This document shows positions 1 through 7,080 of a stretch of DNA of 11,314 nt, piece after piece. The stretch covers positions 1 through 11,314 of the forward strand of contig JAISDQ010000012.1 in NCBI GenBank assembly GCA_031264605.1, in the 5' to 3' direction. The DNA comes from Synergistaceae bacterium. GTDB taxonomy: Bacteria; Synergistota; Synergistia; Synergistales; Synergistaceae. The notes below the pieces were generated by a model. That model saw only the letters and a program-made list of their open reading frames with translations, did no database searches and was not told the DNA's origin. Every line of letters starts with the position of its first letter. Positions within the stretch are counted from its first letter, which is position 1. The position numbers were made by a program, and so were the translations under genes.

Positions 1-338
1 TAGATTATCTTGACGCCGGCGGCTACCGCTTCCTTCAGCGCCTCGGTGACAGCGTCGGGGCCGTTCGCCGCGAGCAGTATCGCGTTCGCTCCGCCGGCCA
101 CGGCGTTGTTTATCATCTCGATCTGCTTCGCGTCGTCCTTGACATCGGGAGCGGTCCAGCTGTAAGTGACATTGCCCGCTTCCTTCGCCGCTTTGGCCGC
201 GCCTTCGTCCACGCCGGCCCAGTGGCGGTCCATCTGATCCATTGTTATTAGGGTCACTTTATACTGAGCGGCGGCCGCCCCTCCCGCCAATACCCCCAAA
301 ACCAACGTCAACGCCAATACAAAACGCAGTGCTTTCAT
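1..338 (-). CDS. Sugar ABC transporter periplasmic binding protein (partial, C-terminus off the left edge)
   Basis: The first 112 codons of a substrate-binding protein of the ribose/xylose type (Peripla_BP_4 family). The protein would capture a sugar in the periplasm and hand it to the permease encoded just upstream. The N-terminus is a Sec signal peptide: MKALR, then a hydrophobic stretch, then GGAAAA with likely cleavage before QYKV. There is no lipobox cysteine. The mature start KVTLITMDQM, then DEGAAKAAKEAG, then IEMINNAVAGGANAILL matches the first lobe of this family. The start is fixed by a GGGAGG ribosome site (346-351) 7 nt upstream. It is the third gene of the operon, 84 bp after the permease stop. 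The substrate cannot be read from this half. Family call is firm; the sugar is unknown. Confidence 0.9.
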   Translation of the reverse strand, partial: MKALRFVLALTLVLGVLAGGAAAAQYKVTLITMDQMDRHWAGVDEGAAKAAKEAGNVTYSWTAPDVKDDAKQIEMINNAVAGGANAILLAANGPDAVTEALKEAVAAGVKII

Positions 339-422
339 GTTATTGCCTCCCTTATTTTTTTTGCCCTCCGCCGTGAAACCGACTGCCTCGAGCCGTCCCC
401 CTTCCATGCGTTTCATGCCGGA

Positions 423-1427
423 TCAGGCGGTTTTATGTTTCTTTATCCACTTCCCCTTGCGCACAATTATGTCGAGCAGTACCGATATGACTACGATCAC
501 GCCGACCGCTATGTTTCTGATCGCCACCGGAGCGCCGGCCAAGATCAGGCCATTCTGGAGCACGCTCCATATCGACGCCCCTATCACAGTCCCCAGCAGC
601 AGCCCTTGGCCGCCCAGCGTCGAGACGCCGCCTATCACGCTCGCCGCGACGGCGTACAGCTCGTACATGTTGCCGGCGTCCATGGTGCCAACGCCGCCCG
701 TCGCGCAGGCGATGAATCCCACCACGCAGGAACAGAAGGCGCTGACGAGATAAGCCGCGGTGACGGTGTAGCCGATATTCACTCCGGACATCCTGGCGGC
801 CTCGATGTTGCTGCCGACGGCGTAAATATGCCGTCCGGTTCTGGTGGCCGACAGTATGAAGTTGAATATTATCCAGAGTATGAGAGCTATCCAGACTGTG
901 CTGTAGACTCCCCAGAACTCGCCGTAATAGAACAGGTTGCGGAAAGCCCTCGCGCCTTCGCCTATCGAGTCGGTATTGTGGTTGTTGTTCACGATTTGAG
1001 CGATGCCGCGCGCGATCGTCATGGTGCCGAGCGTCCCTATGAACGGCGGAAGCCCGCACTTCGCGACCAGCACCCCGTTGAGAGCGCCGATCAGCAGGCA
1101 TGAAATAACGGTAATGGCTGCGGCGCCCGACGGCGAGACTCCCTTCGTCATGAGAGTGGCCGATATCATACAGCTCATTCCCACCACCGAGCCTATCGAG
1201 AGGTCGATGTTGCCGGTTATGAGCACGAACGACTGGGCTATGCCGATTATCAGTATCGGGGCCATCTGGCGGAGAAGGTTCCTCAGGTTTCGCGCCGAGA
1301 CGAAATTCTCGCTCAACATGCTGAAGATGATGAAGATTATCGCGAGACCAACCGTCACCGTTATTACCTGGGGCATCCCCCTGATCGCCAATATCCGGGC
1401 GCCGATGCCCCTGTTTTCGCCGCTCAT
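423..1427 (-). CDS. Sugar ABC transporter permease, RbsC/XylH type
   Basis: A 334-residue inner-membrane permease (BPD_transp_2 family) that forms the sugar channel together with the ATPase encoded immediately upstream. Most of the chain is hydrophobic, with roughly eight to ten membrane segments from residue 20 to 325. Family hallmarks are GNIDLSIGS at 72-80, PPFIGTLG at 127-134, YAVGSN at 202-207 followed by AARMSG, and GGVSTLGGQG at 266-275. The C-terminus is a basic tail (RKGKWIKKHK). The frame is open further upstream, to 1556, but the extra 43 residues are Arg-rich and lie inside the ATPase gene. I therefore chose the ATG at 1427, which has a GGGAGG site (1435-1440) 7 nt before it. This ATG overlaps the ATPase stop as ATGA, a normal sign of translational coupling. 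Length is typical for the family. Confidence 0.95.
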   Translation of the reverse strand: MSGENRGIGARILAIRGMPQVITVTVGLAIIFIIFSMLSENFVSARNLRNLLRQMAPILIIGIAQSFVLITGNIDLSIGSVVGMSCMISATLMTKGVSPSGAAAITVISCLLIGALNGVLVAKCGLPPFIGTLGTMTIARGIAQIVNNNHNTDSIGEGARAFRNLFYYGEFWGVYSTVWIALILWIIFNFILSATRTGRHIYAVGSNIEAARMSGVNIGYTVTAAYLVSAFCSCVVGFIACATGGVGTMDAGNMYELYAVAASVIGGVSTLGGQGLLLGTVIGASIWSVLQNGLILAGAPVAIRNIAVGVIVVISVLLDIIVRKGKWIKKHKTA

Positions 1428-2971
1428 ACCGCTTCCTCCCGTTCGTCCGCGTGACGCGCGTCGAGTTTTTTCTCCTCGAAGCGCGTCGCGCATTCCAGTA
1501 TTTTGTTCTGCGTGGCCTCGCCGCCCGTGAATTCGCCGGTGACGCGTCCCTCGCACATCACGAGGATGCGATCGGCGAAGCCCATTATCTCGGGCATCTC
1601 GGACGAGACGAACATGACCCCGATGCCTTTTTTCTTGAGTTCGTTCATGAGGTTGTAGATTTCGACCTTAGCCGCTACGTCGATTCCGCGCGTCGGCTCG
1701 TCGAAAATCACGACTCTGGAATTCCGCGCCAGCCACTTGCCGACGACGACCTTCTGCTGGTTGCCCCCCGAGAGGCTCCCCGCGTTCACCTCTGGCCCCG
1801 AAAGTTTTATGGCGAGATTTTTGACCGTCTCGCCCACCATTTTCATCTCCATGACGCGGTTTACCACGCCGGCGCCCTCGCAGAGGGAGTCGAGGTTAGG
1901 CAGCGCGATGTTCTCCCTAACGGAAAGCCTTACGCACAGGCCGTCCTTCTTGCGGTCCTCGGGCGCGAGGACTATGCCGGCGGAAATTGAGTCGGACGGG
2001 CGGTTTATCGTGATTTTTCGGCCGTCTAGGAATATTTCGCCGTCGTCTCTGGGGTCGATCCCGAATATAGCGCGCGTGAGTTCCGTGCGCCCCGCCCCCA
2101 TGAGGCCCGCGACGCCCACTATCTCGCCCTCGTAAAGCTCCAGCGAGACGTTTTTCACCGCTTTCCCGGCCGAGAGGTTTCTTACCTCGAATATTTTTTT
2201 GCCGCGAGGGTGCTCGACGCGGGGGAATTTCTCCTTTATCTCACGCCCCACCATGTTGGAAATTATCTCGTCCATGGTGATCTCGGAGAATTTTTTCGAG
2301 ACGATGAAGCGCCCGTCCCGCATTATGACGACGCGGTCGGCGATGCGCTTCAGTTCGTCGAGCCTGTGCGATATGTAGACGATGCCGCAACGGCCCTCGC
2401 GTTTCAGAGAATTTATTATGCCGAACAGATCCTCGATTTCCTTTGCCGTCAGGGCGCTTGTCGGCTCGTCCATTATCAGTATGCGGGCGTTTGCCGAGAG
2501 CGCCTTGGCTATTTCGACGAGCTGCTGCTTTGAGACGGTGAGGTCGCCGACGATCGTGTCGGGATCCATGTCGATGTCGAGGCGTTTCAACACCTCCGCG
2601 GCGGCGGCGCTCATCTCGCGTTTGGCGAGGACGCCGTTTTTTACGGTCTCGCGCCCCAGAAAGATATTTTCCGCCACCGTGAGGTGCGAACAGAGGTTGA
2701 GTTCCTGGTGGATTATCGCGATTCCAATGTCCTTCGCCTCGCGCGGCGTGATGTCGCCCACAGCGCGGCCGTATATTTTCATCGTTCCGGCGTCGCGCGT
2801 GTAGACGCCGCTCATTATTTTGACGAGCGTCGACTTGCCCGCGCCGTTTTCACCGAGAAGCGCCACTACTTCACCGGCGTCGACGCCGAACGACACGTCG
2901 TCGAGAACTTTCACGCCGAAGAAAGACTTGTCGATGTGTTCCATCTCTGCCAGCAACTTCACCACATCCAT
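1424..2971 (-). CDS. Sugar ABC transporter ATP-binding protein, RbsA/MglA type (two fused nucleotide-binding domains)
   Basis: A 515-residue cytoplasmic ATPase with two tandem ABC domains, the usual size for RbsA/XylG/MglA proteins. It powers sugar import through the neighbouring permease. Domain 1 has Walker A GENGAGKST (40-48), Q-loop HQE near 88-90, signature LTVSKQQ (144-150), Walker B ILIMDEP (164-170) and H-loop H202. Domain 2 has a degenerate Walker A, GLMGAGRTEL (289-298), with Arg in place of the Lys. Its signature is LSGGNQQ (400-406), its Walker B VVIFDEP (420-426), and a Ser replaces the H-loop His (VSSEMPE). This degeneracy is normal in the family, where domain 1 hydrolyses ATP. 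The ATG at 2971 has only a weak ribosome site (GGTAA). The Met at residue 10 is an alternative, but it also lacks one. It is the first gene of the operon, behind the promoter at 2998-3026. Confidence 0.95.
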   Translation of the reverse strand: MDVVKLLAEMEHIDKSFFGVKVLDDVSFGVDAGEVVALLGENGAGKSTLVKIMSGVYTRDAGTMKIYGRAVGDITPREAKDIGIAIIHQELNLCSHLTVAENIFLGRETVKNGVLAKREMSAAAAEVLKRLDIDMDPDTIVGDLTVSKQQLVEIAKALSANARILIMDEPTSALTAKEIEDLFGIINSLKREGRCGIVYISHRLDELKRIADRVVIMRDGRFIVSKKFSEITMDEIISNMVGREIKEKFPRVEHPRGKKIFEVRNLSAGKAVKNVSLELYEGEIVGVAGLMGAGRTELTRAIFGIDPRDDGEIFLDGRKITINRPSDSISAGIVLAPEDRKKDGLCVRLSVRENIALPNLDSLCEGAGVVNRVMEMKMVGETVKNLAIKLSGPEVNAGSLSGGNQQKVVVGKWLARNSRVVIFDEPTRGIDVAAKVEIYNLMNELKKKGIGVMFVSSEMPEIMGFADRILVMCEGRVTGEFTGGEATQNKILECATRFEEKKLDARHADEREEAV

Positions 2972-2997
2972 CGCATGTTTTTTACCGATAATGCAAT

Positions 2998-3026
2998 ATC
3001 ATACGACGTTGCGGCGAATCTTTCAA
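2998..3026 (-). promoter_or_regulatory. Sigma-70-type promoter of the sugar importer operon
   Basis: Read on the minus strand, TTGAAA (3021-3026, 5 of 6 to TTGACA) is followed after exactly 17 nt by TATGAT (2998-3003, 5 of 6 to TATAAT). Transcription would start near 2991, giving a leader of about 20 nt before the ATG at 2971. This is a reading of consensus elements only. Confidence 0.65.
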
Positions 3027-3038
3027 TATGAATGATTC
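3016..3038. promoter_or_regulatory. Operator-like 23-bp dyad over the sugar operon -35 element
   Basis: Plus-strand arms GAATC-T-TTCA and TGAA-T-GATTC are arranged symmetrically around a central ATA. Nine of eleven base pairs are complementary; the only mismatches are the T/T pair and the pair next to the centre. Outside it, GGCG (3013-3016) and CGCC (3039-3042) extend the symmetry if one base is skipped. The dyad covers the -35 hexamer at 3021-3026, where a bound dimer would block RNA polymerase. No regulator gene is visible in the window, so the binding protein is unknown. Confidence 0.5.
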
Positions 3039-3150
3039 CGCCTTGATCTCCGCCGCGCGAAAATACGCCAAGAAATTAGGCATGTAAGCGGATTCTGTAG
3101 ATCAAAAAGAATGTCTCAATAATGAAAGCGTAAATCAGCAATGACATATA

Positions 3151-3159
3151 TGATATAAT
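3151..3159 (+). promoter_or_regulatory. Extended -10 promoter of the diguanylate cyclase gene
   Basis: TGATATAAT has a perfect TATAAT (3154-3159) preceded by the TGn extension. The hexamer 17 nt upstream (3131-3136, TAAATC) is a poor -35, which extended -10 promoters can do without. Transcription would start near 3166. A ribosome site AGAGG (3192-3196) lies 7 nt before the ATG at 3204. Confidence 0.6.
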
Positions 3160-3203
3160 TTACAGAAGTTACTTAAGCTTTGATATGCTAAAGAGGTCGT
3201 TAT

Positions 3204-4118
3204 ATGTTTAATCCCAAAACACTTTCCGCTGAAGAAAAAAAGTTTCTCGACAACATGATAAACGGCATTTGCATCATAGACAATAATGGGCGTGTTCTTT
3301 TCTGGAACGACTCGGCGGCGGAAATAACGGGTTTTTCCGCGGAAGAGTCCGTCGGAAGAACCTGCCCCAGCGACATCATCTCCGGCGCGGGCGTCTCCGA
3401 ACCCCTGTGCGAGAACCGTTGCCCCTTCCGTACATCCCGGCCCGACGAGAAACCGACCATGGCCGACATCAGGCTTCGTCACAAAAACGGATACGCCATA
3501 CCCGTAAGGATAAAGTGCGTCCCCATTACCGGCGAGTCCGATCAAATGACGGGCGTGCTGGAAATTTTCGAACGGTCTTACGGAGAACTGTCTATGAGCG
3601 ACCAACTGGAAGACATGCGCAAGAAAGCTTACATCGACACCGTCACGGGGATTCCGAACCGCAGGTTCGCGGAAGAATCGATATCCGAGTGTCTCGACAC
3701 GCTGAGGCTGAGGCAAAGCGGACACGGTTTCTCGGTGCTGATGGGGGACATCGATTTCTTCAAAAGAGTCAACGACACCTACGGGCACGACGCCGGCGAC
3801 TCGGTACTCTTCGCCGTGGCGGATACTCTCCGCACGGGGGTGCGTTCGCTCGACATCGTGAGCCGGTGGGGCGGCGAGGAGTTCCTGGTGATTCTGAGGG
3901 ACGCGAACAAAAAAGCCGCCATGAACAGGGCCGAAGCCCTGCGCAGGGCGGTGGCCAAGAGAACCGTCGTGGACGACGGCAACGCGATCACGGTTACGAT
4001 TTCCTTCGGAGGAACGGAAGCCCGCCCGGAGGACACCATCGAATCCCTGACCGAGCGAGCGGACGAATGTCTCTACATGAGCAAAGAAGGCGGTCGCAAC
4101 CGCTCCACCATTCTTTAA
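3204..4118 (+). CDS. PAS-GGDEF diguanylate cyclase
   Basis: A 304-residue protein that should make the second messenger c-di-GMP from two GTP. An N-terminal PAS sensor spans about residues 10-125 (FLDNMINGICIIDNNG near the start, LRHKNGYAIPVRI near the end). A short helical linker follows (about 126-142), then a GGDEF domain (about 143-304). The cyclase looks active: the motif is GGEEF (223-227), the metal-binding Asp is in GDIDFFK (D182), and VNDTYGHDAGD (189-199) is intact. RSLD (214-217) sits five residues before GGEEF, the position of the allosteric I-site, so product inhibition is expected. No membrane segment or signal peptide is seen, so it is probably cytosolic. Within the PAS domain C54, C69 and C73 form a C-x14-C-x3-C pattern, with C23 and C105 nearby; this may bind a metal or cofactor or sense redox. 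It is transcribed away from the sugar operon. Confidence 0.93.
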   Translation: MFNPKTLSAEEKKFLDNMINGICIIDNNGRVLFWNDSAAEITGFSAEESVGRTCPSDIISGAGVSEPLCENRCPFRTSRPDEKPTMADIRLRHKNGYAIPVRIKCVPITGESDQMTGVLEIFERSYGELSMSDQLEDMRKKAYIDTVTGIPNRRFAEESISECLDTLRLRQSGHGFSVLMGDIDFFKRVNDTYGHDAGDSVLFAVADTLRTGVRSLDIVSRWGGEEFLVILRDANKKAAMNRAEALRRAVAKRTVVDDGNAITVTISFGGTEARPEDTIESLTERADECLYMSKEGGRNRSTIL

Positions 4119-4134
4119 ACCGGCGCGCCGCTGA

Positions 4135-5232
4135 TTACAGCGAAGCCTTGATCCTTTTTCCCAGGGCGTCGGCCGCCTTGATGGCGTCGTAAACGTCGCC
4201 GCCCTCCGCCCTGAAATTATGGTTATGGACGAAAGAACCCTCGCACACGAGGCTGTCGGCAAATTCCCGCAGTTTGGCATCGGGAATCTTGTCGATATTG
4301 ACATCGGCCAATGTCACCGGCAGGCCCGCTTTAGCGAGGAAAATAGCCGTGCGTTCGATAATGCCGGCCCCCAGCGAGTCGTCGAGACACAGTTGAGTCA
4401 TCAGGCCGAACGATACCTTTTCCCCGTGCAGCAGTCCGTGCGTCTCCTGAAACGCCGGAAGGGCGTTCGCCATCTGGTGCGCCGTAGTCAGGCCTCCGGA
4501 TTCCCAGCCTATGCCCGACAGGAACGTGGTGGCCTCTATCACTTTTTCGACGGCGGGAGTGACAGCGCGCGCCCTCACCGCCTCTATCGCGGCTAGGCCG
4601 TATTCCATAAGCACGTCGTTGCAGAGTTTAGCCATTGCCATGACCGTAAGGGTGGGGACTCCTCCCGAACAGGCGACCGCTCTCGACGCGTATGACGCCT
4701 CGGCTTCGAACCATGTGGAGGCCGCGTCTCCTATGCCGGCGATGAAAAGCCTCAGCGGCGCGTTGGCTATGACTTCGGTGTCTGCTATTATGTAATCGGG
4801 ATTGTTCGCCCAGAGATCGAAGCCGGTGCAGACGTGTTCGTCGTCGTACCATACCGTGCAGGCGCTGGTGGGCGAATCGTTCGACGCTACGGTCGGAATG
4901 ATGATATGCGGAAGCTCCCGGTAAATCGCCGCCGCTTTAGCGCAGTCCAACGCCTTTCCGCCGCCCAGCCCTATAACCACGCGGCAGTCCCCGGCCTCGT
5001 CGGCTATGCGGCGCGCTTCGGCCTTGGTGCATTCGCCGTTGAAGTGAACGTCTTTGTACTCGACTCCCGCGTCGGCGAGCGATTTCAGCACCGTCTTCCC
5101 TACCGCGGCCTTCGTTTTCGATCCCCAGGCCACGACCGCGCGTTTGCCCAGCATGGCTGCATAAGCGCCGGTCTCCGATATCACTCCGCGCCCCATGATG
5201 AATTTGCGCGGCAGCACAAGAGCTTTTTTCAC
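4135..5232 (-). CDS. gldA: Glycerol dehydrogenase (NAD+, metal-dependent)
   Basis: A 365-residue iron/zinc-type alcohol dehydrogenase, close to the usual GldA length of about 367. It oxidises glycerol to dihydroxyacetone with NAD+ in the cytoplasm, or runs in reverse. The N-terminal nucleotide-binding half has GLGGGKALDCAKA (88-100) and PTVASNDSPTSA (113-124). D119 corresponds to the Asp that contacts substrate in characterised GldA. The metal ligands are visible as D169 (GIGDAAS), H252 (TTAHQMANAL) and H269 (LLHGEKVSFG). The start is a GTG at 5232, 6 nt after a GGGGAGGG site (5239-5246). The gene stands alone: the cyclase ends 16 bp from it in convergent orientation, and the next minus-strand gene upstream ends 189 bp away. 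No dihydroxyacetone kinase is nearby. Related enzymes that act on other small diols or hydroxy-ketones cannot be excluded. Confidence 0.92.
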   Translation of the reverse strand: MKKALVLPRKFIMGRGVISETGAYAAMLGKRAVVAWGSKTKAAVGKTVLKSLADAGVEYKDVHFNGECTKAEARRIADEAGDCRVVIGLGGGKALDCAKAAAIYRELPHIIIPTVASNDSPTSACTVWYDDEHVCTGFDLWANNPDYIIADTEVIANAPLRLFIAGIGDAASTWFEAEASYASRAVACSGGVPTLTVMAMAKLCNDVLMEYGLAAIEAVRARAVTPAVEKVIEATTFLSGIGWESGGLTTAHQMANALPAFQETHGLLHGEKVSFGLMTQLCLDDSLGAGIIERTAIFLAKAGLPVTLADVNIDKIPDAKLREFADSLVCEGSFVHNHNFRAEGGDVYDAIKAADALGKRIKASL

Positions 5233-5421
5233 GAAAATCCCTCCCCAATTTTTTGTTGGATATCAATGCGGTCTGGCTGAAAAAAGATACGCGGTTCAGG
5301 CTCTATTTTACAAAATTCCGCAAACAATCATATACATCAGTCTGCGCTCTCGAAATTGCGGCCAACGTTCATGTACAAATCGCGAAAATGAAGACTGTAC
5401 TCGCTCCGATGATTGCGTCAG
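5233..5421. other. Intergenic region between the three-gene importer and gldA
   Basis: This 189-bp stretch holds the gldA leader and, at its right side, the 3' end of the importer transcript. I see no stem followed by a T-run that would end the importer message. A minus-strand TAAAAT at about 5303-5308 is the best -10 candidate for gldA, but there is no matching -35. A small CCAA/TTGG stem lies next to the gldA ribosome site. No ORF worth calling is present. Confidence 0.4.
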
Positions 5422-7080
5422 CTACATGCTGACTTCTTTATTGCCCGTAACCTTAAAAAGGATCAGCAGAGACACCACCGTTGTGAGGGTAAGAATAGCC
5501 GATAAGGCGGCGGCTGTCCCGTAGTTGCCTCGGTTTACCTCAGTAAATATTGCCACGCTCATGGTTTTGGTTTTGCCAGTATACAGTAACACGGAAGCGC
5601 TCAGCTCGTTGATGCAGGTGATCCAGCTTAGTATGGCGCCGGACAGTACGCCGGGCATCATAATGCGGGTCGTAACCTTGAGGAAGGAGGCGAGTTCGGA
5701 ATCGCCAAGGCCTATGGCCGCTTCTTCCGTGCTGACGGCAATCTGATAGAGAATCGCCGAACTGGATCGAATGGTATAGGATATTCGCCGAATCACAAAA
5801 GTGATGACAATAATCGCCGATGTACCGGCCAGAAGCAGAGGCCGCTTGTTGAAAGCGAGCAGCAATGTTATACCGAGAACAGATCCGGGAATAACGTAGG
5901 GGAACATAGAGATCGTATCCAGAACCGAGCTTGCGATATTCTTTCGGCGCACGGCAAGATAGGCAATCAGCATCCCAAGAACGACAATGATCAACAACGC
6001 CAGCAGTGCGAACCGATAGGTGTTGAGAATAGCGTCGGCAGATTTGGAGAGAATCTTGGTGTAACTGTCCAGCGAAAATTCCATGAGGAAAACAGGTCCG
6101 CTGGTTTTGAGGAAAGAGGTGAAAATTACCGTCGCCTGCGGAATAATTGCCAGAAGAACAAACGAATAACAGAACAGATGAGCGAGGACATTTTTCCATC
6201 CCCGCATGCGCTTGGGCTGAATCGGCTTCAGAGAACTCATTACATAAGACTTTGTGCCAACCACATATTTTTGCAGGAGAAACACAACCGCCGTGAGGAA
6301 CACCAAAATCACGCTGATTGACGCCGCAAAATTTGCGGAACCGCCAACCTCGCTGATAAACTCATTGTAAATCATGACCGGCATGGTCATGTACCCCTCG
6401 CCGATCAGCATCGGCGTGGCGAAATCCGCCAGCGCGTTGATAAATACCAGTAGCGCGCCCGCCATGGCGGTGGGCAGCACCAGCGGCAAAACGATAGTGA
6501 ACAGCTTTCTCAGTGGATGGCATCCAAGCCCCTCAGCCGCTTCCACGAGCGAGACATCCAGCTTTTTTAAGGCGCCGGACACGTATATGAAAATGAACGG
6601 AAACAGCTTGAGAGTGAATACAAGCAAAATACCGTTGAAGCCGTAAACGCTGGGCATGGTAACCCCGAAAATAGATCGCAGGAAATTGGTGCAGAAGCCA
6701 TTTCTCCCAAAAAGCAAAATCCAGGAGTAAGCGCCGATAAACGGCGGCGACAGCATGGATATAATAATGAGAATTTGCAAAAAATCCTTGCCGCGAATTT
6801 TTACGACGGACATGATGTAAGCGAGGGGAATACCTACCAGCATGGTAAGAACAGTGACGCAGATCGTGACTTTAAAACTGTTGAACAGACTGTTGTAGTA
6901 GTATCTCTTTGTAAAAAAGGTTATAAAATGCTTTAAAGTGAACGCGCCTGTCGTAATGTCCTGAAAACTGCCGCTGAACAGAGAACTGAGAGGATATATC
7001 AGAAAAATCGCAAATAATATATAGGAGGCGATCAACACCCAGAACCAGAAACTGCGCAATTGGAGTTTGTCAGCTCCCAA
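5422..7080 (-). CDS. ABC transporter permease with two fused MetI-like domains (ferric/phospho-compound importer class)
   Basis: A 552-residue inner-membrane protein with about twelve hydrophobic segments. It has two copies of the permease domain that contacts the ATPase: EAA loop 1 is EAAEGLG (180-186) and EAA loop 2 is EAAIGLG (453-459). Such fused permeases are typical of FbpB, AfuB and PhnV-like systems, where a single chain replaces a heterodimer. It pairs with the ATPase encoded immediately upstream and the lipoprotein encoded first in the unit. The start appears to be TTG at 7080, overlapping the ATPase stop by 11 nt, with a GGGGG-containing ribosome site (about 7090-7094) 9 nt before it; I found no in-frame ATG or GTG that fits. 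GC is lower than in the flanks (43-47% in two hand-counted 60-base samples). Substrate unknown. Confidence 0.9.
   Translation of the reverse strand: MGADKLQLRSFWFWVLIASYILFAIFLIYPLSSLFSGSFQDITTGAFTLKHFITFFTKRYYYNSLFNSFKVTICVTVLTMLVGIPLAYIMSVVKIRGKDFLQILIIISMLSPPFIGAYSWILLFGRNGFCTNFLRSIFGVTMPSVYGFNGILLVFTLKLFPFIFIYVSGALKKLDVSLVEAAEGLGCHPLRKLFTIVLPLVLPTAMAGALLVFINALADFATPMLIGEGYMTMPVMIYNEFISEVGGSANFAASISVILVFLTAVVFLLQKYVVGTKSYVMSSLKPIQPKRMRGWKNVLAHLFCYSFVLLAIIPQATVIFTSFLKTSGPVFLMEFSLDSYTKILSKSADAILNTYRFALLALLIIVVLGMLIAYLAVRRKNIASSVLDTISMFPYVIPGSVLGITLLLAFNKRPLLLAGTSAIIVITFVIRRISYTIRSSSAILYQIAVSTEEAAIGLGDSELASFLKVTTRIMMPGVLSGAILSWITCINELSASVLLYTGKTKTMSVAIFTEVNRGNYGTAAALSAILTLTTVVSLLILFKVTGNKEVSM

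Noticed and set aside
289..298. Degenerate second Walker A of the sugar ATPase read as a disabling mutation (amino-acid positions 289-298 of the protein at 1424-2971)
   Set aside because: Loss of the Lys in the second domain is normal for RbsA/MglA proteins.
435..1103. Plus-strand 222-codon open frame opposite the sugar permease, and similar long frames opposite the ATPases and gldA
   Set aside because: GC-rich genes leave open shadow frames. These have no ribosome site, no family motifs and low-complexity composition.
1428..1556. Upstream extension of the sugar permease frame (43 more residues starting MRGTRHRR)
   Set aside because: The extension is Arg-rich, unlike a permease N-terminus, lies inside the ATPase gene, and the ATG at 1427 has an ideal ribosome site and ATGA coupling.
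4121..4130. CGGCGCGCCG palindrome between the convergent stops, as an intrinsic terminator
   Set aside because: No loop and no T-run; 10-bp GC palindromes are expected by chance in this composition.
3135..4304. Minus-strand 389-codon open frame antisense to the diguanylate cyclase
   Set aside because: It covers a gene with clear PAS and GGDEF motifs and the end of gldA, lacks a ribosome site and resembles no family.
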